Of a stretch of DNA of 64,000 nt, positions 44,754 to 53,844 are shown piece after piece (within the stretch, counting starts at the first letter, position 1; the number at the start of each line of letters is the position of its first letter). The stretch is taken from positions 906,001 to 970,000 of the forward strand of contig FOIY01000001.1 of NCBI GenBank assembly GCA_900111435.1. Reading direction: 5' to 3'. Source of the DNA: Ruminococcaceae bacterium KH2T8 (GTDB lineage: Bacteria > Bacillota > Clostridia > Saccharofermentanales > Saccharofermentanaceae). Below the pieces are notes generated by a model. The model was not told the origin of the DNA, did no database searches, and was given only the letters and a program-made list of their open reading frames with translations. The translations under genes and the position numbers were made by a program.

Positions 44754-45131
44754 TTACTTGAGCTCGAGCTCAGCGCCTGTCTCGGAAAGCTTCTTAACAA
44801 GCTCCTCAGCCTCATCCTTAGCAACGTTCTCCTTAAGAGCAACGGGAGCCTTCTCAACAAGCTCCTTAGCGTCCTTAAGACCAAGACCAAGAACATCCTT
44901 AACAGCCTTGATAACGTTCATCTTGGAATCACCGAAGCTCTTGAGCATTACAGTGAACTCTGTCTTCTCAGCAGCACCGCCTGCCTCACCGCCAGCTGCG
45001 GGAGCAGCAGCAACAACAGCTGCAGCAGATACGCCAAACTCTTCTTCAATTGCCTTCTCGAGGTCGAAAAGCTCTGTAACGGAAAGAGCCTTAATCTCGT
45101 CGAGGATCTTTGTGATATTCTCACTAGCCAT
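44754..45131 (-). CDS. rplL: 50S ribosomal protein L7/L12
   Basis: 125 residues: N-terminal dimer domain, an Ala/Gly hinge (about 37-52) and the C-terminal factor-binding domain with [20 protein letters not shown] and [20 protein letters not shown]. It recruits elongation factors to the ribosome. Terminator follows. Confidence 0.97.
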   Translation of the reverse strand: MASENITKILDEIKALSVTELFDLEKAIEEEFGVSAAAVVAAAPAAGGEAGGAAEKTEFTVMLKSFGDSKMNVIKAVKDVLGLGLKDAKELVEKAPVALKENVAKDEAEELVKKLSETGAELELK

Positions 45132-45166
45132 TTTTAATTTCCTCCATTTAAGAATAAATAATTAGA

Positions 45167-45802
45167 TTATGCTTCAGCGGGTGCTTCAGCTGTTACAGGC
45201 TCTGCCTCAGCAGCAGGTGCCTCTTCTGCGGGAGCAGCAGCTTCCTCAGCGGGAGCTTCTGCAGCAGCGGGTGCCTCCTCAGCAACAGGCTCAGCAGCTA
45301 CGCCGCTTTCTTCCTGTGCCTTCTCGGCAACAGCCTTGACGAGCATGGCAAGCTTTGTAAACGGGAAAAGCAAACCATAGACGACCTGACTGTAAAGAGT
45401 CTCCTTGTCGGGTACCTTTGCAAGAGCATCGATCTCTGCCTTGTCGGCAACTCTGCCCTCGATGATACCACCCTTGATCTCAAGGGGCTCATACTCCTCA
45501 GCGAACTTACTAAGAACCTTTGCGGGTGCAATAACGTCGTTAGAGAAAGCTACAGCTGTAGGTCCCTTGAGAAGCTCGTCGAGACCTTCAATACCCAACT
45601 CCTTGAATACAAGGCGAAGAGTCGTATTCTTTACTACCTGATACTTAACGTCGTTCTTACGAAGCTCGTTACGAAGATTCGTGTCCTGCTCAACTGTAAG
45701 ACCACGTGCGGAAGCGAATACGAATGTAGCTGCGCCCTTAAAGGACTCTACGAGGTCTGCAACGACCTGCTTCTTAGCAGCCAGAATTTTTTCACTAGGC
45801 AT
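45167..45802 (-). CDS. rplJ: 50S ribosomal protein L10 with Ala/Glu-rich C-terminal tail
   Basis: 211 residues against about 165-175. The N-terminal rRNA-binding domain (KILAAKKQVVADLVESFKGA) and the L12-binding helix region are present. The last 48 residues (about 164-211) are almost only Ala, Glu, Pro and Val, repeating EEAPA and AEAP units. The body ends normally, so the tail is an addition and may be flexible. Preceded by an L10 leader. Confidence 0.95.
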   Translation of the reverse strand: MPSEKILAAKKQVVADLVESFKGAATFVFASARGLTVEQDTNLRNELRKNDVKYQVVKNTTLRLVFKELGIEGLDELLKGPTAVAFSNDVIAPAKVLSKFAEEYEPLEIKGGIIEGRVADKAEIDALAKVPDKETLYSQVVYGLLFPFTKLAMLVKAVAEKAQEESGVAAEPVAEEAPAAAEAPAEEAAAPAEEAPAAEAEPVTAEAPAEA

Positions 45803-45972
45803 TTAGGTTTTCCTCCTTTTTAGATTTTAAAACCCTCACGCCGAATGACATGAGGGTTGTTGAAAATCTCGTGATCTAAAACTAGATATAGAGTTTCATC
45901 CTCGGCGTGGCACCATAAGGTACCAGGCTGTCTTCGGTATGAATTGGTATTTAATTGTGGTAGATCTGATCC
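45803..45972 (-). ncRNA. L10 leader (rplJ mRNA autoregulatory element)
   Basis: The 170 bp gap between rplA and rplJ carries L10-leader features on the minus strand: ACCGAAGACAGC, TGGTACCTTATGGTGCCA stem and GCCGAGGATGAAA. L10-L12 binding to such leaders represses rplJ-rplL. Next to it AACCCTCA/TGAGGGTT (45831-45858) forms a hairpin with a TTTTAAAAT tail, a possible attenuator between the leader and the ribosome site. Confidence 0.8.
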
Positions 45973-46668
45973 TTAAGCTGTGAACTTAGAGGAGTTGATC
46001 TTGATGCCGGGGCCCATTGTAGAAGAAATGGAAACATTCTTCAGGTACTGACCCTTAGCAGCAGCAGGCTTAGCCTTAACGATAGCATCCATGATAGTCT
46101 TGAGGTTCTCCTCAAGCTTCTCCTGTCCGAAAGAAACCTTTCCGATAGGGCAGTGGATGATGTTTGTCTTGTCGAGACGGTACTCGATCTTACCTGCCTT
46201 GATATCGTTGATGGCCTTAGTAACATCCATGGAAACTGTTCCGGACTTAGGGTTAGGCATGAGTCCCTTAGGACCAAGAACCTTACCGAGACGACCTACA
46301 ACACCCATCATGTCAGGTGTAGCAACTACGATGTCGAAATCGAACCAGTTTTCCTTTGTGATCTTGTCGACCATATCTTCTGCGCCTACGTAATCTGCGC
46401 CGGCTTCCTTAGCCTCATCAGCCTTGGGACCCTTTGCGAATACGAGAACCTTCTTTGTACGTCCTGTTCCGTGAGGAAGAACTACCGCACCTCTGACCTG
46501 CTGATCAGCGTGACGGGAGTCAACACCAAGACGAACGTGGAGCTCGACTGTCTCGTCGAACTTAGCCTTACCTGTCTCCTGTACAAGACGAACTGCCTCA
46601 GAAGGATCATAGGCTACGCTTCTGTCAACGAGCTTACTAAGCTCTGTATATCTCTTACCAGCCTTCAT
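45973..46668 (-). CDS. rplA: 50S ribosomal protein L1
   Basis: 231 residues with [22 protein letters not shown] and the typical [25 protein letters not shown] by position. It forms the mobile L1 stalk that releases E-site tRNA and can repress its own operon. Confidence 0.97.
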   Translation of the reverse strand: MKAGKRYTELSKLVDRSVAYDPSEAVRLVQETGKAKFDETVELHVRLGVDSRHADQQVRGAVVLPHGTGRTKKVLVFAKGPKADEAKEAGADYVGAEDMVDKITKENWFDFDIVVATPDMMGVVGRLGKVLGPKGLMPNPKSGTVSMDVTKAINDIKAGKIEYRLDKTNIIHCPIGKVSFGQEKLEENLKTIMDAIVKAKPAAAKGQYLKNVSISSTMGPGIKINSSKFTA

Positions 46669-46687
46669 AGCTTTTCTCCTTTTCTAA

Positions 46688-47116
46688 TCAGTCTCTTGTA
46701 ACTACGATACCCATACTTCTTGCTGTACCTGCAACCATCTCGGCACAAGCCTCAACGGAAGCTGCATTTGTATCGGGCATCTTGATCTGTGCGATCTTCT
46801 TGCACTGCTCGAATGTGATCGTAGCAACCTTCTGTGTGTTAGGACGTCCTGAACCACTCTCAATGTTGCACTCCTTCTTGAGCAATACCGGTACCGGCGG
46901 AGTCTTTGTAATGAAAGAGTATGTGCGGTCTGCATATACCGTAATAACTACGGGGATGATAAGACCTGCATCCTTACCTGTTCTCTCATTGAACTCTTTA
47001 ACAAACTGAGCAATGTTTACTCCGTACTGTCCAAGAGCTGGTCCGACCGGCGGCGCGGGTGTTGCTTTGCCTGCAGGTATCTGAAGCTTGATATAACCTG
47101 TGACTTTCTTAGCCAT
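46688..47116 (-). CDS. rplK: 50S ribosomal protein L11
   Basis: 142 residues. The ATG at 47116 is the family start ([20 protein letters not shown]), with GGGAGGTG upstream. A GTG at 47125 would add three residues (MAS) but sits too close to that site. L11 forms the GTPase-associated centre. Confidence 0.96.
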   Translation of the reverse strand: MAKKVTGYIKLQIPAGKATPAPPVGPALGQYGVNIAQFVKEFNERTGKDAGLIIPVVITVYADRTYSFITKTPPVPVLLKKECNIESGSGRPNTQKVATITFEQCKKIAQIKMPDTNAASVEACAEMVAGTARSMGIVVTRD

Positions 47117-47176
47117 ACTGGCCACCTCCCATTATTTTTTATCTACCGGGCACTAATGTGCTTAGCAGTCTTTGAA

Positions 47177-47749
47177 TTAGATCCTCTCAACCTGTGTGAA
47201 GTCGAGATATACGGGCGTCTCACGTCCGAACATTGCGATCTTGACCTTAACCTGCTGCTTCTCGTAGTTCATTTCCTCTACTACGCAGATGCTGTCTGCG
47301 AAAGGTCCGCTGATTACTCTGATGGTATCTCCGATATCGTAATCGACATCAGGTACCCAGTCTGTAGCGATACCCATTGCAGCGAGATCACTGTCTGTGA
47401 TCGGAAGAGGCTTATTGGGGTTTGTGCTTACGAATCCCGTAACTCCTCTTGTGTTGCGGATAAGGTACCAGAGTTCCTTATCTGCAGTAGAAGGCTCTTC
47501 GTTATCCTTGAGGTTCTCGAAGTTACTTACCAACTTGATGAATACGTAACCGGGATACTTCTTGCGCTTAACTGCCTTCTTCTTACCGTCCTTGATCTCG
47601 AAGACGTCTTCGGTGGGAACGTTGATCTCCTGAATGATATCCTGCATTCCGCGCTTCTCAACAGTCTTCTCAAGAATAGTCTTTACTTTATTCTCATAAC
47701 CGGAATATGTGTGGACAACGTACCATTTAGCTTCATTTAATTCAGCCAT
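47177..47749 (-). CDS. nusG: Transcription elongation/antitermination factor NusG
   Basis: 190 residues: NGN domain (AKWYVVHTYSGYENKVKTIL) and C-terminal KOW (IGDTIRVISGPFADSICVVE). It couples RNA polymerase to ribosomes and pauses. Overlaps secE by one base (TAATG). Confidence 0.97.
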   Translation of the reverse strand: MAELNEAKWYVVHTYSGYENKVKTILEKTVEKRGMQDIIQEINVPTEDVFEIKDGKKKAVKRKKYPGYVFIKLVSNFENLKDNEEPSTADKELWYLIRNTRGVTGFVSTNPNKPLPITDSDLAAMGIATDWVPDVDYDIGDTIRVISGPFADSICVVEEMNYEKQQVKVKIAMFGRETPVYLDFTQVERI

Positions 47750-48171
47750 CAGTTATCCTCCTCACTCTCATCCGTCTCCTCGGTATCCTCATCGGTCTCC
47801 TCTGTCTCAGACTCTTCGTCTGTTTCTTCGGTGGCCTCAGTAGTCTCCTCGGTAGTAGTTGTTTCTTCAGAAGTCTCTTCCGTAGCTTCAGTAGCAGCTG
47901 TTGTTTCAGCTACCGTAGTGTCGGCTACCGATGTTGTTGTAGTGATCGGTGTATTGTCATAGAAACCGATCTTCTCAAGCACCCAGTGTCCGCCATTGTT
48001 GATGATGGACAGATAGATAGCAAAGAATACAATAACAACGAGGACAACGGCACACGTATTCTTGAGCTTCTCCTTGGAAGGCCATACAACTCTCTTGAGT
48101 TCTGTCCTTACATCCTTGAAGAGCTGAGCAATACGCTGGAAGACATTCATCTTTTTGTTCTTGTCAGCCAT
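47749..48171 (-). CDS. secE: Preprotein translocase subunit SecE with long acidic tail
   Basis: 140 residues, about twice the usual length. The SecE core is clear: FQRIAQLFKDVRTELKRVVWPSK (by position about 11-33) and one membrane helix (about 39-58). After YDNTPITTTT the last 65 residues are a Thr/Glu/Asp/Ser-rich run with EET, TEE and EETD repeats. SecE inserts with its C-terminus outside, so the tail would face the wall. No known SecE function explains it. Confidence 0.93.
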   Translation of the reverse strand: MADKNKKMNVFQRIAQLFKDVRTELKRVVWPSKEKLKNTCAVVLVVIVFFAIYLSIINNGGHWVLEKIGFYDNTPITTTTSVADTTVAETTAATEATEETSEETTTTEETTEATEETDEESETEETDEDTEETDESEEDN

Positions 48172-48203
48172 CTTGTTACCTCTTTAAGAAATGTACCGTT
48201 ATA

Positions 48204-48368
48204 TTACTTTGTTTCCTTATGAACCGTGTGCTTACGGCAGAAAGGGCAGTACTTCTTAAGCTCGAGTCTCTCGGAATCGTTCTTCTTATTCTTATATGTC
48301 TGATAATTTCTCTGCTTGCACTCTTCGCATGCGAGTGTGAGCTTGTCACGTGCACTTGTCTTAGCCAT
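48204..48368 (-). CDS. rpmG: 50S ribosomal protein L33, zinc form
   Basis: 54 residues: [20 protein letters not shown] ... [21 protein letters not shown] and CPFC make the zinc ribbon. I use the ATG at 48368 because the family starts there; an upstream in-frame start at 48416 lies in the leader. First gene of rpmG-secE-nusG-rplKAJL. Confidence 0.95.
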   Translation of the reverse strand: MAKTSARDKLTLACEECKQRNYQTYKNKKNDSERLELKKYCPFCRKHTVHKETK

Positions 48369-48449
48369 TGTTCGACTCCTCCATAATCTGAGATCTTTTC
48401 CGATTTTTTTACACAATAAAAAAAGACCTCTAAGGGTTTTAGCTGTGAT

Positions 48450-48478
48450 ATTTTATCACGGGGTATAGATCGTGTCAA
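48450..48478 (-). promoter_or_regulatory. Promoter of the rpmG-secE-nusG-rplKAJL unit
   Basis: Minus-strand TTGACA (48478-48473), 17 bp and TAAAAT (48455-48450). The start is expected about 75 nt upstream of the rpmG ATG. Confidence 0.8.
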
Positions 48479-48526
48479 CGAGGAAAATTATTGCTTCTAA
48501 AGCTCTTCCGCATTATATCACGATAT

Positions 48527-48556
48527 GTCACGGACCTGTTATACCAGATCCGTGAC
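48527..48556 (-). terminator. Hairpin spanning the stop codon of the TM/beta-propeller-like gene
   Basis: GTCACGGATCTG pairs with CAGGTCCGTGAC (12 pairs with a G-U). The stop codon at 48539 lies in the loop/stem. No long T run follows, so it may be a weak terminator or a stabiliser. Confidence 0.5.
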
Positions 48557-50098
48557 GTATACCATCGAATCATTGATGATATCGTAATCCGTCCCGTACA
48601 CATAACCGCTTGCCGTTACTAAGATCTTCCCCTGCCCGATCATGATCCTGAAATCGTCTATAAAAGCATTTCGGTAGTCGCGGCCATCCTCGTAGGAATC
48701 TATTACCACGATATCGGAACCGTCGAGAGCACAGCTGCAGATATCAAATCCGTTCTCCATGAGACTGACATAATATATCCTGCCGTTACTGATATTAATT
48801 CCGCCTGCATTCTCTATATCGGTGACAATACTGTTGTCAACATCTCTTATGACGAGAATACCGTTGTCGCTTCCCTCGGAATAGTCAGTATCCTCTATGG
48901 CGTACCTCGTTCCGTCTATACACTGATATCTGCTCGACAGGGAAACAGTATTATACGGAGTCTCACCCTCGATATATCTCTGAAGAAGATCCGCATTTTC
49001 ATACCAGCCCGACATACTCACATCTGCTAGATAGAGCTCCGGCTCCTGAACCTCCCCGCCTGTGATCTCTGCGACCATGATGTACTTATCGTAGTAGAGC
49101 CCGTCTCTTATATAATCCGTTCGCTCTTCACCGGAAATGATATCCTGCATGTAATAGATCCTGTTATCGACTACACAGCAATCAAAAATCTCATGCCCGT
49201 CATCAGCCGTTATGACATCTTCGGTCACTCCCGTATCGGGATCAAGTCTTATCACGCTGTTTCGATTAGCGATAAACAGATATCCGTTGGCATATCCGAT
49301 CGAGTAGACACCTGAGTAGATGCCTTTATATTCTGTATTTGCATATATTTCGGAGATATTCCCCTCCGGATCCATCTTCTTTACCGACTGATAATAGATC
49401 GACCTGACTCCATTATCACATTCAACATAATCAAGGAAATAAAGACCCTCATCTGTTTCTACTGCCTGATTCTGGAAATTTCCGACATAGCCCTTCTCGA
49501 GCCTTTCTCTCATCTCGTCATGATTTTCCTCGAAGAACTTACCGTAGTTCGCACTATATTGAGAACTAGTCCTGAACGCCCTGAATCCGCCGGCGAAAAA
49601 GAACATGATGCCAAATATCAGTATCAGAGAAAGCGGATAAAGGATACTTGCTTTCTTTCCCTTTTCCCTGCTCTTCATGACACCGTAGAGGTTGATGCCC
49701 GCCATGACGAGCGACAATTCCGCCGTGGACATATAGAGTATGTGAGCGGAGGATATGACGATCTCGTATCTTGCCATGAAGACAGCCGCACCGTAGTATC
49801 CCGCAAAGGATAATGCGACACACATACAGATCACGACTTCGGGAATTCGTCCGTCTACAGCTTTCTTATGTCTTAAGAACATATTCAGAATAAGAAAGAA
49901 CGATGCCAGGATAAGCACTACCAGCATCCAGCTTCTCAGAGAATCCCAAAAACCGCCTTTGAGCTGTTCCTGACCCACAAAAGGAATCCTTCTCATGATC
50001 GTATCTAGAAAAGAAACAAATCCGGGCTGATCGCCTGTAAGAAAAGATACAAAGCAAAAGAAATATAAAGCTACCAAAAACAATGTCAAAAAGAACAT
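48539..50098 (-). CDS. Membrane protein with extracytoplasmic beta-rich domain (DUF5050-like), unknown function
   Basis: 519 residues. About five membrane segments in the first 185 residues, then an extracytoplasmic region to the end built of short beta-strands, with repeated turns such as YYQSVKKMDPEGN, LFIANRNSVIRLDPDTG and RIYYMQD, typical of beta-propeller-like DUF5050 domains. I use the ATG at 50098 (GGGGGT seven bases upstream); earlier in-frame codons would extend into the his terminator. It stands between the his operon terminator and the rpmG promoter. No function can be assigned. Confidence 0.72.
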   Translation of the reverse strand: MFFLTLFLVALYFFCFVSFLTGDQPGFVSFLDTIMRRIPFVGQEQLKGGFWDSLRSWMLVVLILASFFLILNMFLRHKKAVDGRIPEVVICMCVALSFAGYYGAAVFMARYEIVISSAHILYMSTAELSLVMAGINLYGVMKSREKGKKASILYPLSLILIFGIMFFFAGGFRAFRTSSQYSANYGKFFEENHDEMRERLEKGYVGNFQNQAVETDEGLYFLDYVECDNGVRSIYYQSVKKMDPEGNISEIYANTEYKGIYSGVYSIGYANGYLFIANRNSVIRLDPDTGVTEDVITADDGHEIFDCCVVDNRIYYMQDIISGEERTDYIRDGLYYDKYIMVAEITGGEVQEPELYLADVSMSGWYENADLLQRYIEGETPYNTVSLSSRYQCIDGTRYAIEDTDYSEGSDNGILVIRDVDNSIVTDIENAGGINISNGRIYYVSLMENGFDICSCALDGSDIVVIDSYEDGRDYRNAFIDDFRIMIGQGKILVTASGYVYGTDYDIINDSMVYVTDLV

Positions 50099-50152
50099 GA
50101 TAATACCCCCATACGACATATAATACGCATTTTCGGCCGGAAAGTTGCGCCG

Positions 50153-50187
50153 AAAAAAACTGCCGGAAAAATAACCGGCAGTTTTTA
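50153..50187 (-). terminator. Terminator of the his operon
   Basis: AAAACTGCCGG pairs with CCGGCAGTTTT (11 perfect pairs), and the minus strand continues TTTC. It lies 24 bp after the hisE stop. Confidence 0.9.
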
Positions 50188-50210
50188 TCATTAATATCGT
50201 TTCGATCTTA

Positions 50211-50486
50211 TCAGCGACGGCTTCTGAGTTCCTTCTCGACGTCGTCCAATGTGATACCCATGTCAGCCATGAGTACAAGAACGTGATACTCGAGGTCAGC
50301 GATCTCGGCGATAACTTCGCTCTTGTTGCCCTTAGCTGCAGCGATAGCCGTCTCTACTGCCTCTTCGCCTACCTTCTTACAGATCTTCTCAGTACCCTTG
50401 CCGAGAAGATAATTCGTGTAAGAGCCCTCTTCGGGATTCTTCTGTCTGTCTAAGATGACACTGTAAAGTTCCTTGATGATATCCAT
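50211..50486 (-). CDS. hisE: Phosphoribosyl-ATP pyrophosphatase
   Basis: 91 residues, an all-alpha MazG-like fold: KVGEEAVETAIAAAKG carries the metal-binding Glu residues, then ADLEYHVLVLMADMG. It hydrolyses PRATP to PRAMP, histidine step 2. It is separate here, while HisI, usually its fusion partner, is fused to HisF. Last gene of the his operon. Confidence 0.96.
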   Translation of the reverse strand: MDIIKELYSVILDRQKNPEEGSYTNYLLGKGTEKICKKVGEEAVETAIAAAKGNKSEVIAEIADLEYHVLVLMADMGITLDDVEKELRSRR

Positions 50487-50490
50487 AGTA

Positions 50491-51621
50491 TTACTCCTTT
50501 ATATCTGTATCCCACTCATCGATAGTGGTATAAAAACAACTCTTATTGCCCGTATGACATGCGGCTCCTGTCTGCTCGACCTTATAAAGGAGCGTATCCT
50601 TATCGCAGTCGATCCTGCCTTCCACTACTTTCTGAAGGTGACCTGATGTCTCACCCTTCTTCCAGAGTGTTTCTCTGGATCTTGAATAGTAGTGCATATA
50701 GCCTGTCTTGCATGTGAGCTCGAAAGCTTCGTAGTTCATATATGCCATCATGAGGACTTCGCCGCTTTCGGAATCAACGGTAATAGCCGGAACCATTCCG
50801 TCGGAATTTTTCTTCATGTGTGCCCACATATCGAGCTCTCTTCCGATCTTTCTTATGGGAAGGCCTCTGCCCTCGAGATATTCCTTAAGGTCGGAGATCT
50901 TGATCTCGCCGAAGTGGAAAAGACTTGCCGCGAGTACGGCATCTGCCTTTCCTTCTACGATACCGTCGTAGAAATCCTCCATCGTTCCGGCTCCGCCCGA
51001 AGCGATAACGGGTACGTCGACTGCATCTGCGATCATGGAAGTGATCACATTGTCATAACCGGACTTTGTACCGTCCTTATCCATCGAAGTAAGGAGTATC
51101 TCGCCGCATCCTAAGTCTACGACTTTCTTCGCCCATTCGAGAGCGTCGATACCCGTAGGCTTCGTACCGCCTGCGATAACTACCTCATAGCCTGAAGGGA
51201 ACTTGTCTTCCTGTCCCTCTCGGCTCTTAACATCGATAGCAACCACGATGCACTGAGCGCCGAACCTCTCGGAAGCCTCTCTTACGAAATCGGGATTCTT
51301 TACCGCTGCGGAATTGAGCGATACCTTATCTGCACCTGCATTAAGGATGGCTCTTATATCCTCAACAGTCCGTATACCGCCGCCGACGGTGAAAGGGATG
51401 AACACCTCATCTGCGACTCTTCCGACCATATCGATAACGGTATCTCTTGCTTCCAGGGTGGCCGTGATATCGAGGAAGACGAGCTCGTCGGCACCCGAGA
51501 GATTATACTGCTTAGCACACTCTACAGGGTCTCCCGCATCTCTTAAGGATACGAAATTAACGCCCTTTACGACACGTCCGTCCTTTACATCGAGGCAGGG
51601 GATTATACGCTTTGTAAGCAT
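50491..51621 (-). CDS. hisFI: Bifunctional HisF-HisI fusion: imidazole-glycerol-phosphate synthase cyclase subunit plus phosphoribosyl-AMP cyclohydrolase
   Basis: 376 residues in one continuous frame. HisF (1-252): the catalytic Asp11 in [21 protein letters not shown] (second Asp), and the phosphate-binding [11 protein letters not shown]. HisI (269-376): [20 protein letters not shown] with metal-site Cys339, Cys355 and Cys362 (CHTGNKSCF). HisF acts with HisH, which is separate here, in step 5; HisI does step 3. Linking two nonconsecutive steps is unusual: fusions known to me are HisI-HisE and HisH-HisF. The overlap with hisA suggests tight coupling. Confidence 0.94.
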   Translation of the reverse strand: MLTKRIIPCLDVKDGRVVKGVNFVSLRDAGDPVECAKQYNLSGADELVFLDITATLEARDTVIDMVGRVADEVFIPFTVGGGIRTVEDIRAILNAGADKVSLNSAAVKNPDFVREASERFGAQCIVVAIDVKSREGQEDKFPSGYEVVIAGGTKPTGIDALEWAKKVVDLGCGEILLTSMDKDGTKSGYDNVITSMIADAVDVPVIASGGAGTMEDFYDGIVEGKADAVLAASLFHFGEIKISDLKEYLEGRGLPIRKIGRELDMWAHMKKNSDGMVPAITVDSESGEVLMMAYMNYEAFELTCKTGYMHYYSRSRETLWKKGETSGHLQKVVEGRIDCDKDTLLYKVEQTGAACHTGNKSCFYTTIDEWDTDIKE

Positions 51622-52316
51622 TTCTTAAGATCCACCTTTCCCTCGTAGATAGCCTTGCCGACAATAACGCCTGCGCAGCCGCTGCCCTTTATATACATGA
51701 TATCTTCGTCTGATCCGATGCCGCCTGAAGCGATAACGTCAAGACCCGTCTTATCGACGAGTTCCTTAGTGGACTCGAAAGCGGGGCCCGTGAGCATGCC
51801 GTCTCTTGAGATGTCCGTGAAGACGACCGTCTTTGCACCTATGGACTTCATCGTAAGCGCAAACTCAAGTGCACTGACACCCGAACCTGATGTCCAGCCG
51901 TCAACCGCTACGTCTCCGTCCTTCGCATCGATGCCGATAGCGATCTTATCCGAATAGAGCTTTAATGCCTCCTCGGTGAACTTACGATCCTTGATGGCAG
52001 ATGTTCCGATGACGCATCTTGATACGCCGTAATCCTCGATCCATCTCTTCAGTGTATCGAGATTTCTGATGCCTCCGCCCGTATCTACTTTAAGGCCCGT
52101 CTTCTCACTGATCTGTCTTATGATCTCGTGATTAGTAGGGATACCGGACTTTGCGGCATCGAGGTCTACAACATGGATCCACTCCGCACCTGCTTCCTTA
52201 AAAGAGAAAGCCTGAGCGATCGGATCGTCACTATAGACTGTTATCTGGTCATATTTACCCTGCTTAAGTCTTACGCACTTGCCTCCTAAGAGGTCGACTG
52301 CGGGGAGTATTATCAT
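51603..52316 (-). CDS. hisA: ProFAR isomerase (phosphoribosylformimino-AICAR-P isomerase)
   Basis: 237 residues, a half-TIM-barrel duplication: [19 protein letters not shown] at the N-terminus with catalytic Asp, and [13 protein letters not shown] with the second Asp. Overlaps the hisFI start by 19 bp. Step 4 of histidine synthesis. Confidence 0.96.
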   Translation of the reverse strand: MIILPAVDLLGGKCVRLKQGKYDQITVYSDDPIAQAFSFKEAGAEWIHVVDLDAAKSGIPTNHEIIRQISEKTGLKVDTGGGIRNLDTLKRWIEDYGVSRCVIGTSAIKDRKFTEEALKLYSDKIAIGIDAKDGDVAVDGWTSGSGVSALEFALTMKSIGAKTVVFTDISRDGMLTGPAFESTKELVDKTGLDVIASGGIGSDEDIMYIKGSGCAGVIVGKAIYEGKVDLKKCLQSV

Positions 52317-52939
52317 GTTCTTGTTCTCCTTGCGAATCTGATGAGCATCTGAAGTCCCGCTTCACCGCTCTTTTCCGGGTGGAACTGTGTAGCAAAGATG
52401 TTGCCTCTCTGAAGAGCGGCGGTGTACTTTATGCCGTACTCTGTCTTTGCGGCACTGTCCCCGTCATCGTCGGGAAGGCAGTAGAATGAGTGAACGAAAT
52501 AAACGAAATCTCCGTCTCTCATGAGCTCGCCCGTAACATCGGTCAGCTTGTTCCAGCCGATCTGGGGAACCTTAAGTCCCTTCTCTACGGTGTCTGCAGC
52601 AGGAAACTTCAGTACCTTTCCCGGGATTATGTTAAGACCCTCGATGAGCTCGCCACCGTTTGCACCCTCTTCGGAACCTGACAGCATGAGCTGCATTCCG
52701 AGGCAGATGCCCAGAAGCGGCTTTCCCGAAGCTGCCGCTTCCTTCACGGCGATATCGAGCCCCGTCTTCTTAAGAGCCTCCATCGCGGGACCGTATGCAC
52801 CGACTCCCGGGAGGATGACGCCGTCAGCCTTGCGGATGACTTCGGGATCTGATGTGATCACCGATTCGTAGTGTATGTATGTGAGGGCTTTACTGACCGA
52901 AGCCAGGTTGCCCATTCCGTAATCAATTATCGCGATCAA
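52313..52939 (-). CDS. hisH: Imidazole glycerol phosphate synthase glutamine amidotransferase subunit
   Basis: 208 residues, class I amidotransferase. Cys in LLGICLGMQLM, His and Glu in FATQFHPEKSGEAGLQ. Supplies ammonia to HisF. It is directly downstream of purC. Confidence 0.96.
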   Translation of the reverse strand: MIAIIDYGMGNLASVSKALTYIHYESVITSDPEVIRKADGVILPGVGAYGPAMEALKKTGLDIAVKEAAASGKPLLGICLGMQLMLSGSEEGANGGELIEGLNIIPGKVLKFPAADTVEKGLKVPQIGWNKLTDVTGELMRDGDFVYFVHSFYCLPDDDGDSAAKTEYGIKYTAALQRGNIFATQFHPEKSGEAGLQMLIRFARRTRT

Positions 52940-53824
52940 TTATTCGATTTCCTTACCTGTGATCCTGGAGTAGCACTCCTTATACTTCTCGGCTGTCTTA
53001 GCGATGACCTCATCGGGAAGCTTGGGAGCGGGATATGTCTTATCCCAGTCGAGGGTCTCGAGCCACTCTCTCAAGTACTGCTTGTCAAAGCTCTTCTGAG
53101 CATGACCGGGCTCGTAATCGTTAACATCCCAGAATCTTGAAGAATCGGGTGTGAACATCTCGTCGGCAACAACGAGCTTGCCGTCGATCTTACCGAACTC
53201 GAACTTTGTATCTGCAAGGATGAGTCCCTTTGTAAGTGCGAACTCGGATACCTTGTTGTAAAGAGCGAGTGTAGCATTCTTAAGAGCATTTGCATCTTCT
53301 TCGCCGAGGAGCTCGACGAGCTGCTCGAAAGTGATGTTGATGTCGTGACCCTCTTCAGCCTTAGTGGAAGGTGTGAAAAGAGGCTCGGGGAGCTTATCGC
53401 CCTGAACCATACCCTCGGGCATCTTGATGCCGCCTACAGTACCGTGAGCCTTGTACTCCTTGAGAGCGGAACCTTCGAGGTAACCTCTTACGATGCACTC
53501 AGCGGGAAGCATGTCGACCTTCTTAACGAGCATGGATCTGCCCTTGAGCTCTTCCTCGTACTTATCAAGACCCATGGGATAGTCCTTAGGATCCGTAGAG
53601 ATCACGTGATTAGGGATGATGTCCTTGGTGAAATCAAACCAGAAGGCGGAAATGGAGGACAATACCTTGCCCTTATCGGGGATCAGCTCATCGAATACTA
53701 CATCGAAAGCAGAGATCCTGTCTGTTACGATCATGAGGAGAGAATCTCCAAGATCGTATACGTTTCTAACCTTACCCTTGATGAATACGGGCAAATCGAT
53801 AAAATCTGTGTCTTTGATCATCAT
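52940..53824 (-). CDS. purC: SAICAR synthetase inside the his operon
   Basis: 294 residues. KGKVRNVYDLGDSLLMIVTD (nucleotide-binding glycine loop), SAFDVVFDELIPDKG, and ADTKFEFGKIDG carry the ATP and substrate residues. It makes SAICAR in purine synthesis. HisF/HisH release AICAR, the compound two steps further along the same pathway, so linkage to his genes is biochemically meaningful. It is flanked by hisB and hisH with short gaps. GGAGGT lies eight bases before the ATG at 53824; a second ATG follows directly. Confidence 0.95.
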   Translation of the reverse strand: MMIKDTDFIDLPVFIKGKVRNVYDLGDSLLMIVTDRISAFDVVFDELIPDKGKVLSSISAFWFDFTKDIIPNHVISTDPKDYPMGLDKYEEELKGRSMLVKKVDMLPAECIVRGYLEGSALKEYKAHGTVGGIKMPEGMVQGDKLPEPLFTPSTKAEEGHDINITFEQLVELLGEEDANALKNATLALYNKVSEFALTKGLILADTKFEFGKIDGKLVVADEMFTPDSSRFWDVNDYEPGHAQKSFDKQYLREWLETLDWDKTYPAPKLPDEVIAKTAEKYKECYSRITGKEIE

Positions 53825-53844
53825 TTCTTTATACCTCCGTTATA

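Noticed and set aside
50099..50278. N-terminal extension of the DUF5050-like protein
   Set aside because: It reads through the his terminator and into hisE; the ATG at 50098 has GGGGGT upstream.
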